Of a stretch of DNA of 64,000 nt, positions 62,721 to 64,000 are shown piece after piece. The DNA comes from Sitta carolinensis (lineage: Eukaryota; Chordata; Aves; Passeriformes; Sittidae): positions 15,740,234 through 15,804,233 of the forward strand of contig JAVUNC010000019.1 of the NCBI GenBank assembly GCA_032173965.1, in the 5' to 3' direction. The position numbers and the translations under genes are program-made. Within the stretch, counting starts at the first letter, position 1; each line of letters opens with the position of its first letter. A model generated the notes under the pieces. It was not told the origin of the DNA, did not search any database, and saw nothing but the letters and a program-made list of their open reading frames with translations.

Positions 62721-64000
62721 CACGTCCCTTTCAGCTGGTCTATGCGTGCCTGGTGGGACTCCGCCGGGGTTTGACACTCCTTACTCTTCCTCTTGGTTGC
62801 TGACCCGTGTCGGTACCGTGGAAAAAGCTTTCTCTCTCAGATAGGAGGCCCTTAAATTTAAAAGTAATGTGGACTTGAAAATATGTGAAAATGAGGGTTG
62901 GATTATCACTTGCTATAAGTCAGTATCTCAGCATCTGCTCTGAGGGAGCTGGACCTCTTTGTGAGTGGTCCGTGTAACAAGAACAAACACAGCCCAAATC
63001 AGCTTGAGGCGTAAATAAAGCCACCTAACAAAAAACGGGAGTTTTGTAATCTTTGTTGTCATCCTTGCACAACTGGAAACATTATGTGTAAAAATGAGGA
63101 TACGAACAATCTGTGAGTATGTGACAGCTTGGAGGCTGAATTGGTCTAAAATGTCTAACTTGGGGAAAAGGTATCCCCCAATCTGAAACATTTTCATCTG
63201 GAGACCAATGTCCTCCACAGGGTTTCCTGCAAGGTAAGGGTGAGATGTTCTTCCAGTGTGCAGTGCCAGCTGGGACCGAGGCACGGCGTGGGAGCCTTAG
63301 TGTGCCCGACCTGGAAAACTGGCACTTGTGGGGCATGAGGAGAATCAGAGCTCACGGAGGATTCTTGCAGGTCTTGGAGCAACTGAAGGCTGTGGTCATG
63401 AGTGAGTCAGAACGACGTCTCGTACCCGTCCAGTGATAACCACTGTCAGTGATTGCGCAGGAATCGGGCAAGAATATGGTGAAAATAATTGCACTGGGGT
63501 ATCATTAAAGACGTGACCAAAAGCCACAAGCCCCAAACCTTCGGATTTAAGGATTTTTAAATCCACAAACATATCCCATGTTAGCACTGCAGTAGGAACG
63601 ATCAGCACAGATGATTGTGCAGGGTAGGGTCTCCCATGGGTCTGCCCTGAGTGCGTCAGATGTACAACTCCCATCTGGTGAAATCACTTGTCGAAAAATA
63701 CCCAGTATGGCACTGATGCTCTGGGATCATACACAGCTATTCAATACTGCATAAAGCCAGAACAGCCTATGGGACTGTCACGTGGCTTTTAAAAAATGTG
63801 GTGCCGTTTTTTTTTTTAATTTTTTTTTTTTTTAACCCAAACATTCCTTGGGCTAATCAAAATATCGAGAAGATAAAAACAGTGATTGTAGTTCAGCTGT
63901 CATCGCTCGGCCTTGGCTCTCCTCCTGCCCCCCTTGCTGTGATCCTGGTGGCAGTGAGCAGAAGCAGGGCAGCTACAGGAGGCAGGCTTGGCAGCCAAGA
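62721..64000. other. Upstream flank of ISM1 without a recognised gene
   Basis: AT-rich sequence beyond the CpG island. Includes two T-runs around 63807-63833 separated by AA. No exon, RNA gene or repeat family is recognised. Confidence 0.7.

Overview
The window is vertebrate nuclear DNA, very probably from a passerine bird. It carries CR1 LINE tails ending in ATTCTRTG-type 8-mers, a tRNA-Ile-headed SINE with a CR1-like tail (the arrangement of the songbird TguSINE1 family), and a compact solo LTR of avian type. It contains one recognisable protein-coding gene, isthmin-1 (ISM1), complete and on the minus strand. Six coding exons with consistent splice phases run from the start codon at 61298 to the conserved stop at 23360. 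Joined, they give a predicted 462-residue secreted protein: signal peptide, a low-complexity acidic middle region, one thrombospondin type 1 repeat, and a C-terminal AMOP domain.

Layout, left to right. Positions 1-22,000 are the 3' flank of ISM1. No gene is recognised there, but it holds an orphan CpG-rich block (455-1010), CR1 fragments, the tRNA-derived SINE (7269-7389), a large inverted repeat with 361-bp arms (10791-11151 and 11420-11780), a possible older LTR (about 15920-16560), and a C/T-rich minisatellite of about 17 units (16612-17125) followed by a second CpG-rich block. About 22,010-23,359 is the probable ISM1 3' UTR. Positions 23,360-61,298 are ISM1 exons 6 to 1 with introns of 1.6, 2.0, 3.0, 9.1 and 20.8 kb. 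The introns hold a 52-bp tandem duplication, a 448-bp solo LTR, a 460-bp CR1, an AT-rich palindrome and a 106-bp pure-purine (GAAGGA)n tract. Positions 60,780-62,720 form a dense CpG island over exon 1 and the 5' leader, with a possible TATA box at 62457-62464. The last 1.3 kb is upstream flank without a recognised gene.

Points most worth checking: a one-base deficit in the terminal ISM1 exon that throws the conserved last ~25 codons out of frame; replacement of the RKD integrin-binding tripeptide reported in mammalian isthmin by RKS; and the long inverted repeat at 10.8-11.8 kb. I found no evidence of a novel multi-gene system.
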